Notes: generated by a model not told the origin, from the sequence alone. Numbered from the stretch's first letter, positions 24,685 to 35,121 are shown. The stretch is DNA of 37,846 nt from Nitrososphaerota archaeon (GCA_018668425.1 JABJDB010000098.1:1-37846); one strand, 5' to 3'. Numbers and translations: made by a program.

Positions 24685-25727
24685 TTTCAGATTTGATTTT
24701 AAAATTACAAGAAAAAACAGATCTGGCATACGATGAAGTAAATAACATCATGACAGATATATTATCAGGAAAAACTACCGATATTGAAAATATAGATTTT
24801 CTATCAAAACTTGCAGTAAAGGGAGAAACAGATGATGAGTTATTGGGAATGCTAGACAAGATGCAAGAGTTTTCCCTCAAAGTTGATACAAAAAATTCAG
24901 GAACTGTAATTGATATGTGCGGTACTGGAGGAGATGCATTACAGACATTCAACGTTTCAACTACAGCATCATTTGTAGTTGCAGCAGCTGGAGGAATTGT
25001 TGCAAAGCATGGTAACCGTTCAAGTTCAGGAATATCAGGTAGTGCAGATATTTTTGAGTATTTTGGGTATGATTTAGGCACAAATCCTGATCAAATTGCA
25101 ACAATTTTGCAAAAACATAACATCTGTTTTATGTTTGCACAAAAATTTCATCCAGCAATGAAGTATGTGTCTGCTGCAAGAAAACAGCTAAAAACAAGAA
25201 CTGCATTTAATTTACTTGGACCATTATCAAATCCTGCAAATGTAAAAAATCAACTAGTAGGAGTTTTTTCAATAGAATATCTTGATAGATTACCATTACT
25301 TCTAAAAAGAAAAGGCGCAAAAAATGTCATGACAGTTCGTTCTGATGATGGAATGGATGAATTCTCAACATCTGCAACAAACCGTGTATGTATACTGCGT
25401 AATGATAAAGTGTTGATGAATGCAATTGACCCCGAAGTTGTAGGATTGCATAAATCAAAATTATCAGATATTCAAATTAGTACCAAACAAGATGCAATAG
25501 AATCATTTGTTGGAGTACTAAATAATACTGCAAATCAAGCAATGATTGAAACTACAGTACTTAATGCAGCAGGAGGGTTAATTGTTGGAAATATTGTAGA
25601 TAATTTTGAAGAAGGTGTGGAATTAGCACTAAAGACAATTAAAGATGGCAAAGCCATCGCACTACTGGAGAAGTTTGTTGCAGACACTGGAGATAGTACA
25701 AAACTAAAGGAGATTAATAATGGCTGA
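24681..25727 (+). CDS. trpD: Anthranilate phosphoribosyltransferase
   Basis: CGTGGDALQTFNVSTTASFVVAAAGG, KHGNRSSSG, NLLGPLSNP. Confidence 0.96.
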   Translation: MISDLILKLQEKTDLAYDEVNNIMTDILSGKTTDIENIDFLSKLAVKGETDDELLGMLDKMQEFSLKVDTKNSGTVIDMCGTGGDALQTFNVSTTASFVVAAAGGIVAKHGNRSSSGISGSADIFEYFGYDLGTNPDQIATILQKHNICFMFAQKFHPAMKYVSAARKQLKTRTAFNLLGPLSNPANVKNQLVGVFSIEYLDRLPLLLKRKGAKNVMTVRSDDGMDEFSTSATNRVCILRNDKVLMNAIDPEVVGLHKSKLSDIQISTKQDAIESFVGVLNNTANQAMIETTVLNAAGGLIVGNIVDNFEEGVELALKTIKDGKAIALLEKFVADTGDSTKLKEINNG

Positions 25728-26496
25728 AAATATTTTGAGAAAACTAGTAAACAATTCACAAATGGCAATTGATGATGGAGTGTATGATGTTGAGGCAGAT
25801 TTAGAAAAATCTACAAAAGATTTCAAACAAATCATAAAATCAAATACACATGCAACACTGCTAACTGAGATAAAATTTGCATCCCCGTCTCTAGGTAAAA
25901 TTAGAACTCAAAGTGATCCTGCAAGTATCGCAAAAAAGATGATTTCAGGAGGCTCAAAAGCACTGTCAGTATTGACTCAACCACACCTGTTTCACGGCTC
26001 ACCAGAATATTTCATGAAAGTCAGGAGTGCAGTAGATGTGCCATTACTAATGAAAGACATCATGATTGATAAAATCCAAATTGATGCTGCAAAAAAAATT
26101 GGCGCAGATTACATGTTGGTAATTCAGTCACTTTTTGACCAAAATTTCCTATCAGATATTGATGAGTTTATCGCATATGGACACAAACAAGGATTAGAAA
26201 TTTTACTTGAAGTACACACAAAACAAGAATTTGAAAATGCACAAAAAACAGAAGCAGACATTATTGGGATTAATAATAGAAATCTAGATACTTTGGATAT
26301 AGATCTTAAAACAACAGAAACGGTTCTTTCAGGATTTGAAAAATCAAGAATAATCTTATCAGAAAGTGGGATTGAAACACCTGAAGACATTCAATATCTA
26401 AAAAAATGCGGAGCTGATGCATTTCTGATAGGTTCAAGCATTATGAAAAGTGATAACATTGAAGAACAAGTAAAAAAATTGGTGAATGCATATTGA
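25720..26496 (+). CDS. trpC: Indole-3-glycerol phosphate synthase (no TrpF domain)
   Basis: [40 protein letters not shown]; 258 aa only. Confidence 0.95.
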   Translation: MAENILRKLVNNSQMAIDDGVYDVEADLEKSTKDFKQIIKSNTHATLLTEIKFASPSLGKIRTQSDPASIAKKMISGGSKALSVLTQPHLFHGSPEYFMKVRSAVDVPLLMKDIMIDKIQIDAAKKIGADYMLVIQSLFDQNFLSDIDEFIAYGHKQGLEILLEVHTKQEFENAQKTEADIIGINNRNLDTLDIDLKTTETVLSGFEKSRIILSESGIETPEDIQYLKKCGADAFLIGSSIMKSDNIEEQVKKLVNAY

Positions 26497-27683
26497 AATA
26501 TCCAAAAGATGGTAAATTCGGAGAATTTGGTGGGAAATACATCCCAGAAACACTAGTTCCAGCAATTGAAGAGTTGGAAGAAAATTATCTCAAATTCAAA
26601 AATGACAAAAAATTCAAAAAAGAGTTAGATTACTATCTTACAGTATATGCTGGAAGACCAACTCCACTATACTATGCAAAAAATTTGTCAGAAAAAATTG
26701 GTGGTGGAAAAATCTATCTCAAAAGAGAGGATTTGCTACATGGGGGAGCTCACAAAATAAACAATACACTAGGTCAAGCATTACTTGCAAAAAAAATGAA
26801 TAAAAAAAGAATCATTGCTGAAACTGGTGCAGGACAACATGGTGTTGCAACAGCAATGGCATGTGCTGCTTTAGGATTAAAAGCAGAGGTATACATGGGA
26901 TACAAGGATACAATTCGTCAAAAACTCAACGTATTTCGAATGAATTTACTAGGTTGTAAAGTACATCCAGTGAAATCAGGTTCTAAAACCCTCAAGGATG
27001 CAATCAATGAGGCAATCAGAGACTGGATTACAAATGTTGAAAATACATACTATTTGTTAGGCTCAGCAGTTGGCCCCCACCCATATCCAGTAATGGTTAG
27101 GGATTTTCAAAGTGTAATCGGAAATGAGATAAAATCACAAATGAAAAAAATTAACAATAAAACACCAGACAGCGTCATTGCATGTGTTGGTGGAGGATCA
27201 AATGCCATTGGAACTTTTTATCCTCTAGCTGATACAAATTCTGAAATTATTGGAGTCGAAGCTGCAGGTCATGGACTAAAGTCATCAAAACATTCAGCAA
27301 CATTGTCAGCTGGTTCCAAGGGCGTAATCCATGGAATGATGACATATCTGTTACAAGACAAAGAAGGACAAGTTACAGAAACTCATAGTATTTCAGCAGG
27401 GTTAGATTATCCAGGAGTAGGACCTGAACATGCATACTATAAAGATACAAAACGAGTAAAATATCATTCAGCAACAGACGTTGAAGTCATTGATGCATTT
27501 TTGTTATTAACAAGAACTGAAGGAATTATCCCAGCATTAGAATCAGCTCATGCAATTGCAGAAGCTGTAAAAGTTGCAAGAAAATCAAAACCATCTGAAT
27601 CAATTGTGGTTACATTATCAGGAAGAGGAGATAAAGACGTTGAAGAAGTGCAAAATTATTTGAATAAACATGACAAGAATTAA
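26493..27683 (+). CDS. trpB: Tryptophan synthase beta chain
   Basis: [54 protein letters not shown]. Confidence 0.97.
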   Translation: MKYPKDGKFGEFGGKYIPETLVPAIEELEENYLKFKNDKKFKKELDYYLTVYAGRPTPLYYAKNLSEKIGGGKIYLKREDLLHGGAHKINNTLGQALLAKKMNKKRIIAETGAGQHGVATAMACAALGLKAEVYMGYKDTIRQKLNVFRMNLLGCKVHPVKSGSKTLKDAINEAIRDWITNVENTYYLLGSAVGPHPYPVMVRDFQSVIGNEIKSQMKKINNKTPDSVIACVGGGSNAIGTFYPLADTNSEIIGVEAAGHGLKSSKHSATLSAGSKGVIHGMMTYLLQDKEGQVTETHSISAGLDYPGVGPEHAYYKDTKRVKYHSATDVEVIDAFLLLTRTEGIIPALESAHAIAEAVKVARKSKPSESIVVTLSGRGDKDVEEVQNYLNKHDKN

Positions 27684-28473
27684 AGAAAAATTTTCAGCAC
27701 TTGAATCACAAAATGAAAAAGCTCTAATTGCATATATCATGGCAGGATTCCCAAATGAAAAAGCAACCATAACAACAGTAAGAGGGTTAGTTAAAGGAGG
27801 TGCAGATATTATTGAATTAGGTTTCCCATTTTCAGACCCATTAGCTGATGGTCCAGTTATTCAAAATGCAAGTACTATCTCATTACAAAAAGGAACTAAA
27901 ATTGCAAAGTTTTTTGCACTAGTCAAAAAAATCAGAAAAGAAACAGATATTCCAATTATACTTATGACATATACCAATATTCTATACCACAAAGGATATG
28001 ACAAATTCATTTTTGAGGCTAAAAAAGCAGGTATTGACGGATTTATCTTACCTGATATGTCAGTTGAAGAATCAAAAGAATATCTAAAATCTGCAAAAAA
28101 TAAAGCAGATACAATATTTCTGATATCTCCAAATACAAGTAAAAAGAGAATTGAAAAAATATCAAAAGTTTCATCAGGGTTTTTGTATCTTGTAGCAGTT
28201 TATGGAACAACAGGAGTCAAAACAGGAGTAAAATCATATACAATTAATGCAATTAAAAACGTCAAAAAACAAACCAAAGGAAAAATTCCAATAGGAGTAG
28301 GATTTGGCGTATCAACACCAGAAGATGTAAAAAAATACATCAAGGCAGGAGCTGATGCAGTAATTGTTGGAAGTGCATATCTAAAATTAATTGAAAAAAC
28401 ATCTCAAAATCAACTTGAGGCAAAAATTACAGCATTTACAAAATCACTAAAAAAACAAACTAGAGCCACCTAA
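27670..28473 (+). CDS. trpA: Tryptophan synthase alpha chain
   Basis: [50 protein letters not shown]. Confidence 0.97.
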   Translation: MTRIKEKFSALESQNEKALIAYIMAGFPNEKATITTVRGLVKGGADIIELGFPFSDPLADGPVIQNASTISLQKGTKIAKFFALVKKIRKETDIPIILMTYTNILYHKGYDKFIFEAKKAGIDGFILPDMSVEESKEYLKSAKNKADTIFLISPNTSKKRIEKISKVSSGFLYLVAVYGTTGVKTGVKSYTINAIKNVKKQTKGKIPIGVGFGVSTPEDVKKYIKAGADAVIVGSAYLKLIEKTSQNQLEAKITAFTKSLKKQTRAT

Positions 28474-28589
28474 GTATAATGTACAAAAAAATACTCAAAA
28501 AAATTCTCTAAAACTTTTTTGAAATAAATTAAATTAATTTACAAATGTACAGATCAATAAAATAAAAATAATTAAAAAATTCTAAACTA

Positions 28590-28841
28590 TTAAAAAATTT
28601 GCTCAGAACGTTTTGTTCCCCTATTGTAAATAATTACCTTAGACGATTGAAATGATTCAAGTTTAGGCAATTTTGTTATCCACAAAGATCTAGTACCTCT
28701 TGATGAAGTGATTCTAGGACCATTTCTGTCTTGAGAGATTCGGGATTGTGTAGTTTTATCCTGAACAAACCGATTAGATGAATTTAGTTCCATATTCATG
28801 GTTTTTGTGCCTTTATTGCAACAAATTCTCATACTTGTCAT
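28590..28841 (-). CDS. Basic hypothetical protein (83 aa)
   Basis: Complete ORF rich in Arg/Lys/Ser/Thr. Confidence 0.5.
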   Translation of the reverse strand: MTSMRICCNKGTKTMNMELNSSNRFVQDKTTQSRISQDRNGPRITSSRGTRSLWITKLPKLESFQSSKVIIYNRGTKRSEQIF

Positions 28842-28946
28842 ATACTCATACTTTCATTTTTAAATATAATCTTATGGTAGTATTTTATGTTGAGCAATAG
28901 GTAAAATATTTTTTCGAGTAACGAATGAAGAATCTAGGCTCAATAA

Positions 28947-29786
28947 TTAAAATCTAAAAAGATTCAAAGGTTTACTTCGAATCAAAAACAAAACAGAAAA
29001 CAACCCAGCACTCAAAATACCCATTGCTAAAAATCCAAATTCAGGAATTACATATGCACCCATAATTTTGATTTCTTTTGAATGAGGGGCTATTGGAATA
29101 ATTAATTTAATTCCAGTAGAGGTTTCTTCAGAATCAAAGTCAGTCATTTGTCCATCAACCCAAACAGTGTTTGGATTTTTAATTAATTCTGAAGGTAAAA
29201 TGAATGTGATTTGTTCATTTTCAGTATCACCTGAAATTGTAAATGTCAATGTTTTTTCATCAGGATTAACATAAACAGCATTTTGTAAATTAGTATCCAA
29301 GATGTATTTTACCTCAAAACCTAATCCATCATCAGAGTATCCGGATGCAATTTTATCAATTGCCTGAACACTTCCAGGATTTTTTATTACATGTACTACA
29401 CCATTCATCCAAGGATGAAGGTTACAATAATAATAGAAGTCACCTAAATTATCAAATTGTTGAGTGTATGACTCACCAGCGGTAAAAAAACCACTATCAA
29501 AAACACCGTTTTCATCATCCATTGTTAGACTAGTGGTTTCACCTGAACGAGAAACAGATGTTATGGTGTGAAATGCAGAATCAGCATTATGCCAAGTAAT
29601 TGAATTTCCAGGAAATACAGTTACCTCACCAGTAGTTATTCCTGTAGATTGTTCTGTCCAAAAATAAGCAGCATTAGGGTCAGATGCACCAGAAGGTATT
29701 TTGATCTCAGATGTAACTTCAGCAAATACAGTGTTAGTAGCACCAAACATGACAAGTAATACAGGTAAAATAAAAAGCAATTTCAT
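28947..29786 (-). CDS. Secreted plastocyanin-like (type 1 copper) protein with PEFG-CTERM-type C-terminus
   Basis: Signal peptide; SITWHNADSAFHTITS..YYYCNLHPWMNGVVHV Cu ligands; C-term VIPEFGFLAMGILSAGLFSVLFLIRSK. Confidence 0.9.
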   Translation of the reverse strand: MKLLFILPVLLVMFGATNTVFAEVTSEIKIPSGASDPNAAYFWTEQSTGITTGEVTVFPGNSITWHNADSAFHTITSVSRSGETTSLTMDDENGVFDSGFFTAGESYTQQFDNLGDFYYYCNLHPWMNGVVHVIKNPGSVQAIDKIASGYSDDGLGFEVKYILDTNLQNAVYVNPDEKTLTFTISGDTENEQITFILPSELIKNPNTVWVDGQMTDFDSEETSTGIKLIIPIAPHSKEIKIMGAYVIPEFGFLAMGILSAGLFSVLFLIRSKPLNLFRF

Positions 29787-29866
29787 AAATCAAATGTAAT
29801 CAAACAGGTATTTCAACTGTTCCCATACATCAAAACATACAAAAACTAGATGTGCGTTTCATTAAT

Positions 29867-31465
29867 GTGCAGACGAAGTTTATTTTTGTCACAGGTGGTG
29901 TGATGTCTGGCCTTGGTAAAGGCGTAACAACTTCCTCTATTGCAAAATTATTACAATTAGCAGATCAAAAAGTATCATGTATCAAAATAGATCCATATCT
30001 GAATTATGATGCAGGAACAATGAATCCAGTAGCTCATGGAGAAGTCTTTGTCACCGATGATGGAGGCGAATGTGATATGGACATAGGAAATTATGAGAGA
30101 TTTCTAAATCAAGATATTCCAAAAAGTCACAACATTACAACGGCTCAAGTTTATTCATCTGTAATTGAAGCAGAAAGAAAAGGAGATTATTTGGGAGCAT
30201 GTGTTCAGATAATTCCACACATTACAGATGAGATAAAAAACAGAATCAGGAAAATTGCTGAAGATGAAAAATTAGATTTTCTGATTGTAGAATGTGGAGG
30301 AACAGTTGGAGATATTGAATCATTACCATTTCTTGAAGCATTAAGACAAATGAAAGTCGAAGAAGGCCCACAGGGAGTAATTTTTGTTCATGTCACATTG
30401 GCACCATCACTTGATGTTGTAGGAGAGCAGAAAACAAAACCAACTCAGCATAGTGCCCAAGAATTAAGAAGAATAGGTATTCAGCCAGACTTTTTGGCAG
30501 TAAGGTGTTCATTACCATTAGAAGAAAAAACAAAAAAGAAAATTGCAATGTTTACAAATGTCACAGCAAGTGATGTACTATCATGTCATGATGCAAAATC
30601 AATTTTTGAAGTACCACAAATGTTGTATGACCAAGGGATAATGGATTCAATATTTACAAAGTTTGGTAAAGTTGGAATGCTTAACGCATCATCTAATTGG
30701 GATAAATGGAATACTATTGCACAAAATATGGTAAACCATGAAGACAACAAAGTCAAAATCGCAATGGTTGGAAAATATGTTACATTAACGGATAGTTATG
30801 TTAGTGTGAATCATGCATTAAAACATGCAGGGGCAGAAATTGGAAAATCAATTGATATTGATTGGATTGATTCAGAAACAATTACAGATTATTCTACATT
30901 ATCAAAGTATGATGGAATTCTAGTTCCAGGAGGATTTGGAACACGTGGTTCTGAAGGAATTATTGAAACTGCAAATTATGCACGAGAAAATAATATCCCA
31001 TATCTTGGAATATGTTTTGGATTCCAATTAGCAGCAATTGCATTTGGTAGAAATGTTATGAAGCTAGAAGATAGTAATTCAACTGAAATTAAACCAGATG
31101 CAAAAAATCCAATCATAGATTTACTTCCAGAACAAAAAGATGTTTCAGATATGGGAGGATCATTAAGGTTAGGAGCAAATCAAGTATTAATCAAAGAAAA
31201 TACAAATGCACAAAAAATTTACAGTACACAAACAATTAGCAAAAGACACAGACATAGATATGAAATTAACAAACAATACATTCCAGAATTTGAAAAAAAT
31301 GGATTGGTATTTTCAGCAGATAGTGATCATGGGAAAAGAATGGAAATGTTAGAAATTCCATCACATAAATTCTATCTAGGTGTACAATTTCATCCAGAGT
31401 TTAACAGTAGACCAGGATTTCCTGAAGAATCATTTTCAGCATTTATCAAAGCTGCATCCGAATAA
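29867..31465 (+). CDS. pyrG: CTP synthase
   Basis: KFIFVTGGVMSGLGKGVTTSSIAKLL, IDPYLNYDAGTMNP, GICFGFQLA, VQFHPEF; GTG start (29852 also possible). Confidence 0.97.
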   Translation: MQTKFIFVTGGVMSGLGKGVTTSSIAKLLQLADQKVSCIKIDPYLNYDAGTMNPVAHGEVFVTDDGGECDMDIGNYERFLNQDIPKSHNITTAQVYSSVIEAERKGDYLGACVQIIPHITDEIKNRIRKIAEDEKLDFLIVECGGTVGDIESLPFLEALRQMKVEEGPQGVIFVHVTLAPSLDVVGEQKTKPTQHSAQELRRIGIQPDFLAVRCSLPLEEKTKKKIAMFTNVTASDVLSCHDAKSIFEVPQMLYDQGIMDSIFTKFGKVGMLNASSNWDKWNTIAQNMVNHEDNKVKIAMVGKYVTLTDSYVSVNHALKHAGAEIGKSIDIDWIDSETITDYSTLSKYDGILVPGGFGTRGSEGIIETANYARENNIPYLGICFGFQLAAIAFGRNVMKLEDSNSTEIKPDAKNPIIDLLPEQKDVSDMGGSLRLGANQVLIKENTNAQKIYSTQTISKRHRHRYEINKQYIPEFEKNGLVFSADSDHGKRMEMLEIPSHKFYLGVQFHPEFNSRPGFPEESFSAFIKAASE

Positions 31466-31546
31466 TTCTAGTCATAAAACAAATTCCCAATCATGGGTTT
31501 TTCGATGTGGGGTTATTAGTCAAGATGAAGGTAGTAAATTAAGAAA

Positions 31547-31699
31547 TTGGCAAAATGTGTTGAATGTTCAGTAGAGTACAAAGTAGGTGTGAATGCATTT
31601 TGTTCAGATGATTGTTTTAAAAAAAATATTCAAAAAAGAGTCAATGAAGCTACAAAAAACGACCCATCACACACATCAAGAATTTCAAACCCCCAATAA
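31547..31699 (+). CDS. 50-aa zinc-ribbon-like microprotein
   Basis: (M)AKCVECSVEYKVGVNAFCSDDCFKKNIQKRVNEATKNDPSHTSRISNPQ*; TTG start; CxxC...CxxxC. Confidence 0.55.
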   Translation: MAKCVECSVEYKVGVNAFCSDDCFKKNIQKRVNEATKNDPSHTSRISNPQ

Positions 31700-31708
31700 G
31701 TAAAAACA

Positions 31709-32707
31709 CTATTCTATTTTTGAGATTTCATAAATTTTCTGTCTTGCATCTCTAATGGAAACTTTCTTTTTGACATAACCTTTCTTTAGTAAATGACTCA
31801 AAGCGAGTCTAACAGTTCTATCAGGAAGTAATGTTTTGTTTGCCAAATCTTTTTGAGTTAAAGATCCTTCATATTCTAAAGTTTTTAATAATAATTTTGA
31901 ACTTGGAGGCATGCTAAGTAATTCTTCAGCCAAATGAACTTTTTTTGCCAATGCAGAAATTGCAGTAGAATCTTTTTTGAGTCGAATAATTTTTGCTGGA
32001 GGAAAAAATTGCGTACATTCTACGGTTTTGTTTACCTTGTATCTATCCAATCCATCCAATACAACTTCACAATGCAATCGTGCAGAGATATCATCAATTT
32101 CTATAGAACTATCATTAGATACAATGATTGGTCGTCTTGTAACATCCAAAGAGTTTACAGAAATAATTTCAAAGACTGCAGAATCCTGAAACAATACAGG
32201 ACCACCAGCAGACATTGAATAAGCTGATGAACCAATTGGTGTAGATACAATAATTCCATCACTGTTATCGTGCCATACTTCTTCTCCATTAACTCGCAAA
32301 GTATGTTCCATGAGAATTGCACTTTTTGATGAAAACACTGCAACATCATTTAGTACAGGATATACATTACGTCCATCAATTTTTACTCCTAATCTTGGAA
32401 CTTCCTCTACAGTGTACTTTTGTTTTTTTAATACACCAACATAACTTGAAAATTCTTTGATATCAATTTGAGCCAAAAAACCACTTGCTTCACCCTCACT
32501 AATCCCTAAAATAGGCAAAGTAGAATCAAAAGTTCTATGAAAATAATTTCTGACGCCCTTATCGCCACCAACTACAATGACACAATCAGCTTGTTTTCCC
32601 TTTGATTGTTTCATAGAAAATGACGTAATATCAGAGTCATCTAAAATTTTTTTTAATGCCTTTGCAGCAGTGTCATTTGATTGTGAACTGTAAATTCCTA
32701 TTTGCAC
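31709..32707 (-). CDS. nadK: NAD kinase with C-terminal winged-helix domain
   Basis: IVVGGDKGVRN, LNDVAV, DGIIVSTPIGSSAYSMSAGGPV; C-term LLKTLEYEGSLTQKDLANKTLLPDRTVRLALSHLLKKGYVKKK. Confidence 0.9.
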   Translation of the reverse strand: MQIGIYSSQSNDTAAKALKKILDDSDITSFSMKQSKGKQADCVIVVGGDKGVRNYFHRTFDSTLPILGISEGEASGFLAQIDIKEFSSYVGVLKKQKYTVEEVPRLGVKIDGRNVYPVLNDVAVFSSKSAILMEHTLRVNGEEVWHDNSDGIIVSTPIGSSAYSMSAGGPVLFQDSAVFEIISVNSLDVTRRPIIVSNDSSIEIDDISARLHCEVVLDGLDRYKVNKTVECTQFFPPAKIIRLKKDSTAISALAKKVHLAEELLSMPPSSKLLLKTLEYEGSLTQKDLANKTLLPDRTVRLALSHLLKKGYVKKKVSIRDARQKIYEISKIE

Positions 32708-32759
32708 AGATCAAATAATTCATCAAGTGTAATAAAAGAATAATGACAGTTCCTGTGTA

Positions 32760-33629
32760 TTATAAATCTCGGAATTTTACTAAATTGTAAAAATATGAGG
32801 CATTATTTTGAATTGTTCCTTTTTTAGGGATTTTCTGCAAACCTATATTTTTTGAATCAAGTGCAGCTTGTGCTGCACCACCTGCAAAACACAATGCCCA
32901 CAAAAAATCTTTTTCCTTAAGCATAGTACAACAAAATGCAGAACAAAAGATATCGCCAATTCCAGTAGTATCATGAATTTGTTTATTGGGTAAAGTAATA
33001 GAGTAAACTTTGTCTTTTACCAGTAAAGATACTTCAGATTTGTTTGTCAATAATACATGTTCTACTCCTTTTTTCTGTAGTGCAACCATCATTTCATCAT
33101 GAGTTCCATTAACAATACATTGTGCTTCTTCAGGATTTACCTTAATTGCATTAATGCCAGATAAGTCAAGATCATTTTTTTCTAAATAGACGTTATTTTG
33201 AGAATCTTTTTGTCTCAAAAATCCTTGAGGATCAACAAAAATAAAATTAGAATCTTTTTTGATTTGTCCCAAAACATCATCATTAATTTCATGAAAAATT
33301 GGACTTACAAGATGACCATCAGCATTCACATTGGAGTATTCAATTGGATCACATTGATTTTCAAGTTTTAAGGTTCTATCAGAACCTGTAATAGATATTG
33401 CAAATTTTGTGGTATCTTTTTGAGATTCAGAATTTATACAATTAATTTTGTGTTCATCAAAGTATTGTTTTGGAAAATTAGGACCAAATTTGGTAAATAC
33501 ATCAACGTCAAATTTGAATTGCCTAGCAGTTATCCCACAATAACAAGCAGAACCACCAATTTGTTCATAATTTGTATCATCAATAGTTATTGTATCAACG
33601 GCACAATGGGCAAATACTGCTAATTTCAT
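32760..33629 (-). CDS. PfkB/ribokinase-family sugar kinase
   Basis: GGSACYCGITARQF, DTTGIGDIFCSAFC (anion hole DTxGxGD). Confidence 0.88.
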   Translation of the reverse strand: MKLAVFAHCAVDTITIDDTNYEQIGGSACYCGITARQFKFDVDVFTKFGPNFPKQYFDEHKINCINSESQKDTTKFAISITGSDRTLKLENQCDPIEYSNVNADGHLVSPIFHEINDDVLGQIKKDSNFIFVDPQGFLRQKDSQNNVYLEKNDLDLSGINAIKVNPEEAQCIVNGTHDEMMVALQKKGVEHVLLTNKSEVSLLVKDKVYSITLPNKQIHDTTGIGDIFCSAFCCTMLKEKDFLWALCFAGGAAQAALDSKNIGLQKIPKKGTIQNNASYFYNLVKFRDL

Positions 33630-33655
33630 TTCTATTGATTTGAAATATTACAGAT

Positions 33656-33766
33656 TTAGTTTTTTGCATTAGGTATATCATCATAGCAATCTTTACACAA
33701 GGATTCACCTTTTGAAAGAAAAATATCCACACCGGATCTAAAACAATGATGACATAGACCACGCAT
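33656..33766 (-). CDS. 36-aa zinc-ribbon-like microprotein
   Basis: MRGLCHHCFRSGVDIFLSKGESLCKDCYDDIPNAKN*; CxxC-x16-CxxC. Confidence 0.6.
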   Translation of the reverse strand: MRGLCHHCFRSGVDIFLSKGESLCKDCYDDIPNAKN

Positions 33767-33891
33767 TACAGATTACATTAGTACGATCTAGAATTAAAAG
33801 ATAAAGCATTTTTGGATGTTTTTTAGGCATAAATTCAGGTTTTTTTATTAATTATCCGCAAGAATATAAGTAGGCAAATCAGTTTACGTAC

Positions 33892-34179
33892 ATGCCACTT
33901 AAGCGTGCAAGTAGAGGACGAACCAAGGGAGGAAAAGGATCTTCAGGTGTTGTACAATGTACAAACTGCGGACAAACAGTTCCTAAAGACAAGGCAAAAA
34001 AAGTAACATCCAAACTAAATCTAGTTGAACATACATTGGCAAAAGAATTACGAGCACAAGGTGCATACATTGCATCACCAACAGTTCTAAAACACTATTG
34101 TATTTCATGTGCAATTCATTTCAAAATTCTAAAAATCAGATCAGCTGATAATAGAAGAAAACGTGGAAAACTTCGTTAG
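33892..34179 (+). CDS. rps26e: 30S ribosomal protein S26e
   Basis: MPLKRASRGRTKGGKGSSGVVQCTNCGQTVPKDKAKK...YCISCAIH..RSADNRRKR. Confidence 0.93.
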   Translation: MPLKRASRGRTKGGKGSSGVVQCTNCGQTVPKDKAKKVTSKLNLVEHTLAKELRAQGAYIASPTVLKHYCISCAIHFKILKIRSADNRRKRGKLR

Positions 34180-34275
34180 TTATTCCATAAGCTCAAACTT
34201 TCGACATTAAACTAGCCTAATTTTACATAGAAAAATAAAAAATTACCAACCTTTTGGCATCAGTATGCAAGTTCT

Positions 34276-34332
34276 ATGAAGATATTTCGTTGTAGTGGTT
34301 GTGGAAAGTATGCTAACTACGGATTAGTGTAG
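34276..34332 (+). CDS. Possible 18-aa CxxC micropeptide (or gene remnant)
   Basis: MKIFRCSGCGKYANYGLV*. Confidence 0.25.
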   Translation: MKIFRCSGCGKYANYGLV

Positions 34333-34394
34333 AATAAAGTTTAGAATACGACATATCAATTAGTATAACTTAGAAAAAAGTATAGCCAACTAGA

Positions 34395-34538
34395 CTATTT
34401 TCTTTTTTCCGTGCCCCACTTAAGGGCAAATTCTTCTTTGGTAAGTTTGATTAAAGATTTGCATTTTAGACATCTACGTGTTTTATTGTTCTTAGAATAT
34501 CTCCAAAGATGTGGTTCACTTTTTTGATGGCAGTTCAT
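34395..34538 (-). CDS. 47-aa CxxC basic microprotein
   Basis: MNCHQKSEPHLWRYSKNNKTRRCLKCKSLIKLTKEEFALKWGTEKRK*. Confidence 0.6.
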   Translation of the reverse strand: MNCHQKSEPHLWRYSKNNKTRRCLKCKSLIKLTKEEFALKWGTEKRK

Positions 34539-34556
34539 GTATTTCTAAATTCTGTG

Positions 34557-34593
34557 TTAACTTAAGCGTATTGAATTTATGTGTAAAATTTAG
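34557..34593. repeat. 37-bp direct repeat, copy A
   Basis: TTAACTTAAGCGTATTGAATTTATGTGTAAAATTTAG; one mismatch to copy B. Confidence 0.92.
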
Positions 34594-34659
34594 CCCATAA
34601 TGTTTCTTCCAAGGGACATGAGAGTTTTGAAATTAAGATGAAATCATCCTTTTTTGTTT

Positions 34660-34806
34660 TTAATGTGATGCCTTACATTTTTTGCAAATAAGTTGAGGTA
34701 TAGGCTCCTTGTTTAATTTTGCAAGCGAAACTGAATGGTGATGTGCTCTGAATGTAAGGTAGTCTACTTTTTCTTCACAATTACATTTACAGGTACATTT
34801 TTTCAT
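34660..34806 (-). CDS. 48-aa Cys/His-rich microprotein
   Basis: MKKCTCKCNCEEKVDYLTFRAHHHSVSLAKLNKEPIPQLICKKCKASH*; CxCxCxC and CxxC. Confidence 0.6.
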   Translation of the reverse strand: MKKCTCKCNCEEKVDYLTFRAHHHSVSLAKLNKEPIPQLICKKCKASH

Positions 34807-34833
34807 AATTACTCTTTTCTTCTTTTTATTTTT

Positions 34834-34870
34834 TTAACTTAAGCGTATTGAATTTATGTATAAAATTTAG
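34834..34870. repeat. 37-bp direct repeat, copy B
   Basis: TTAACTTAAGCGTATTGAATTTATGTATAAAATTTAG; overlaps the 3' end of ORF 34854-35066. Confidence 0.92.
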
Positions 34871-35066
34871 GCCGTAGTCTTTCCCAAAAATACGCTTGTA
34901 GATTATCGTCTTTAGTTATTCTCTCTATGGAATCTTTCATTGATGGAATAATGGGAGCTCCAGCTTGTACCCATCTGAATATCAAATCCTCAATGTGTAG
35001 TTGCATTGTTTCTAGTTCCATATTCCCACTATCTTTTACAGGTAGGATGTTTACAGGCTGCATCAA
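34854..35066 (-). CDS. 70-aa hypothetical protein
   Basis: MMQPVNILPVKDSGNMELETMQLHIEDLIFRWVQAG...WERLRPKFYT*. Confidence 0.5.
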   Translation of the reverse strand: MMQPVNILPVKDSGNMELETMQLHIEDLIFRWVQAGAPIIPSMKDSIERITKDDNLQAYFWERLRPKFYT

Positions 35067-35121
35067 TATCCTATGTGAATGAGATTAAAGACAAATGGTT
35101 ATTGTGGAATAAAATTTAGAA

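Noticed and set aside
24566-25081. Minus-strand 171-aa ORF antisense to trpG/trpD
   Set aside because: Shadow ORF of well-supported trp genes.
33879-34070. Minus-strand 63-aa ORF opposite rps26e
   Set aside because: Antisense shadow of a confidently identified ribosomal protein gene.
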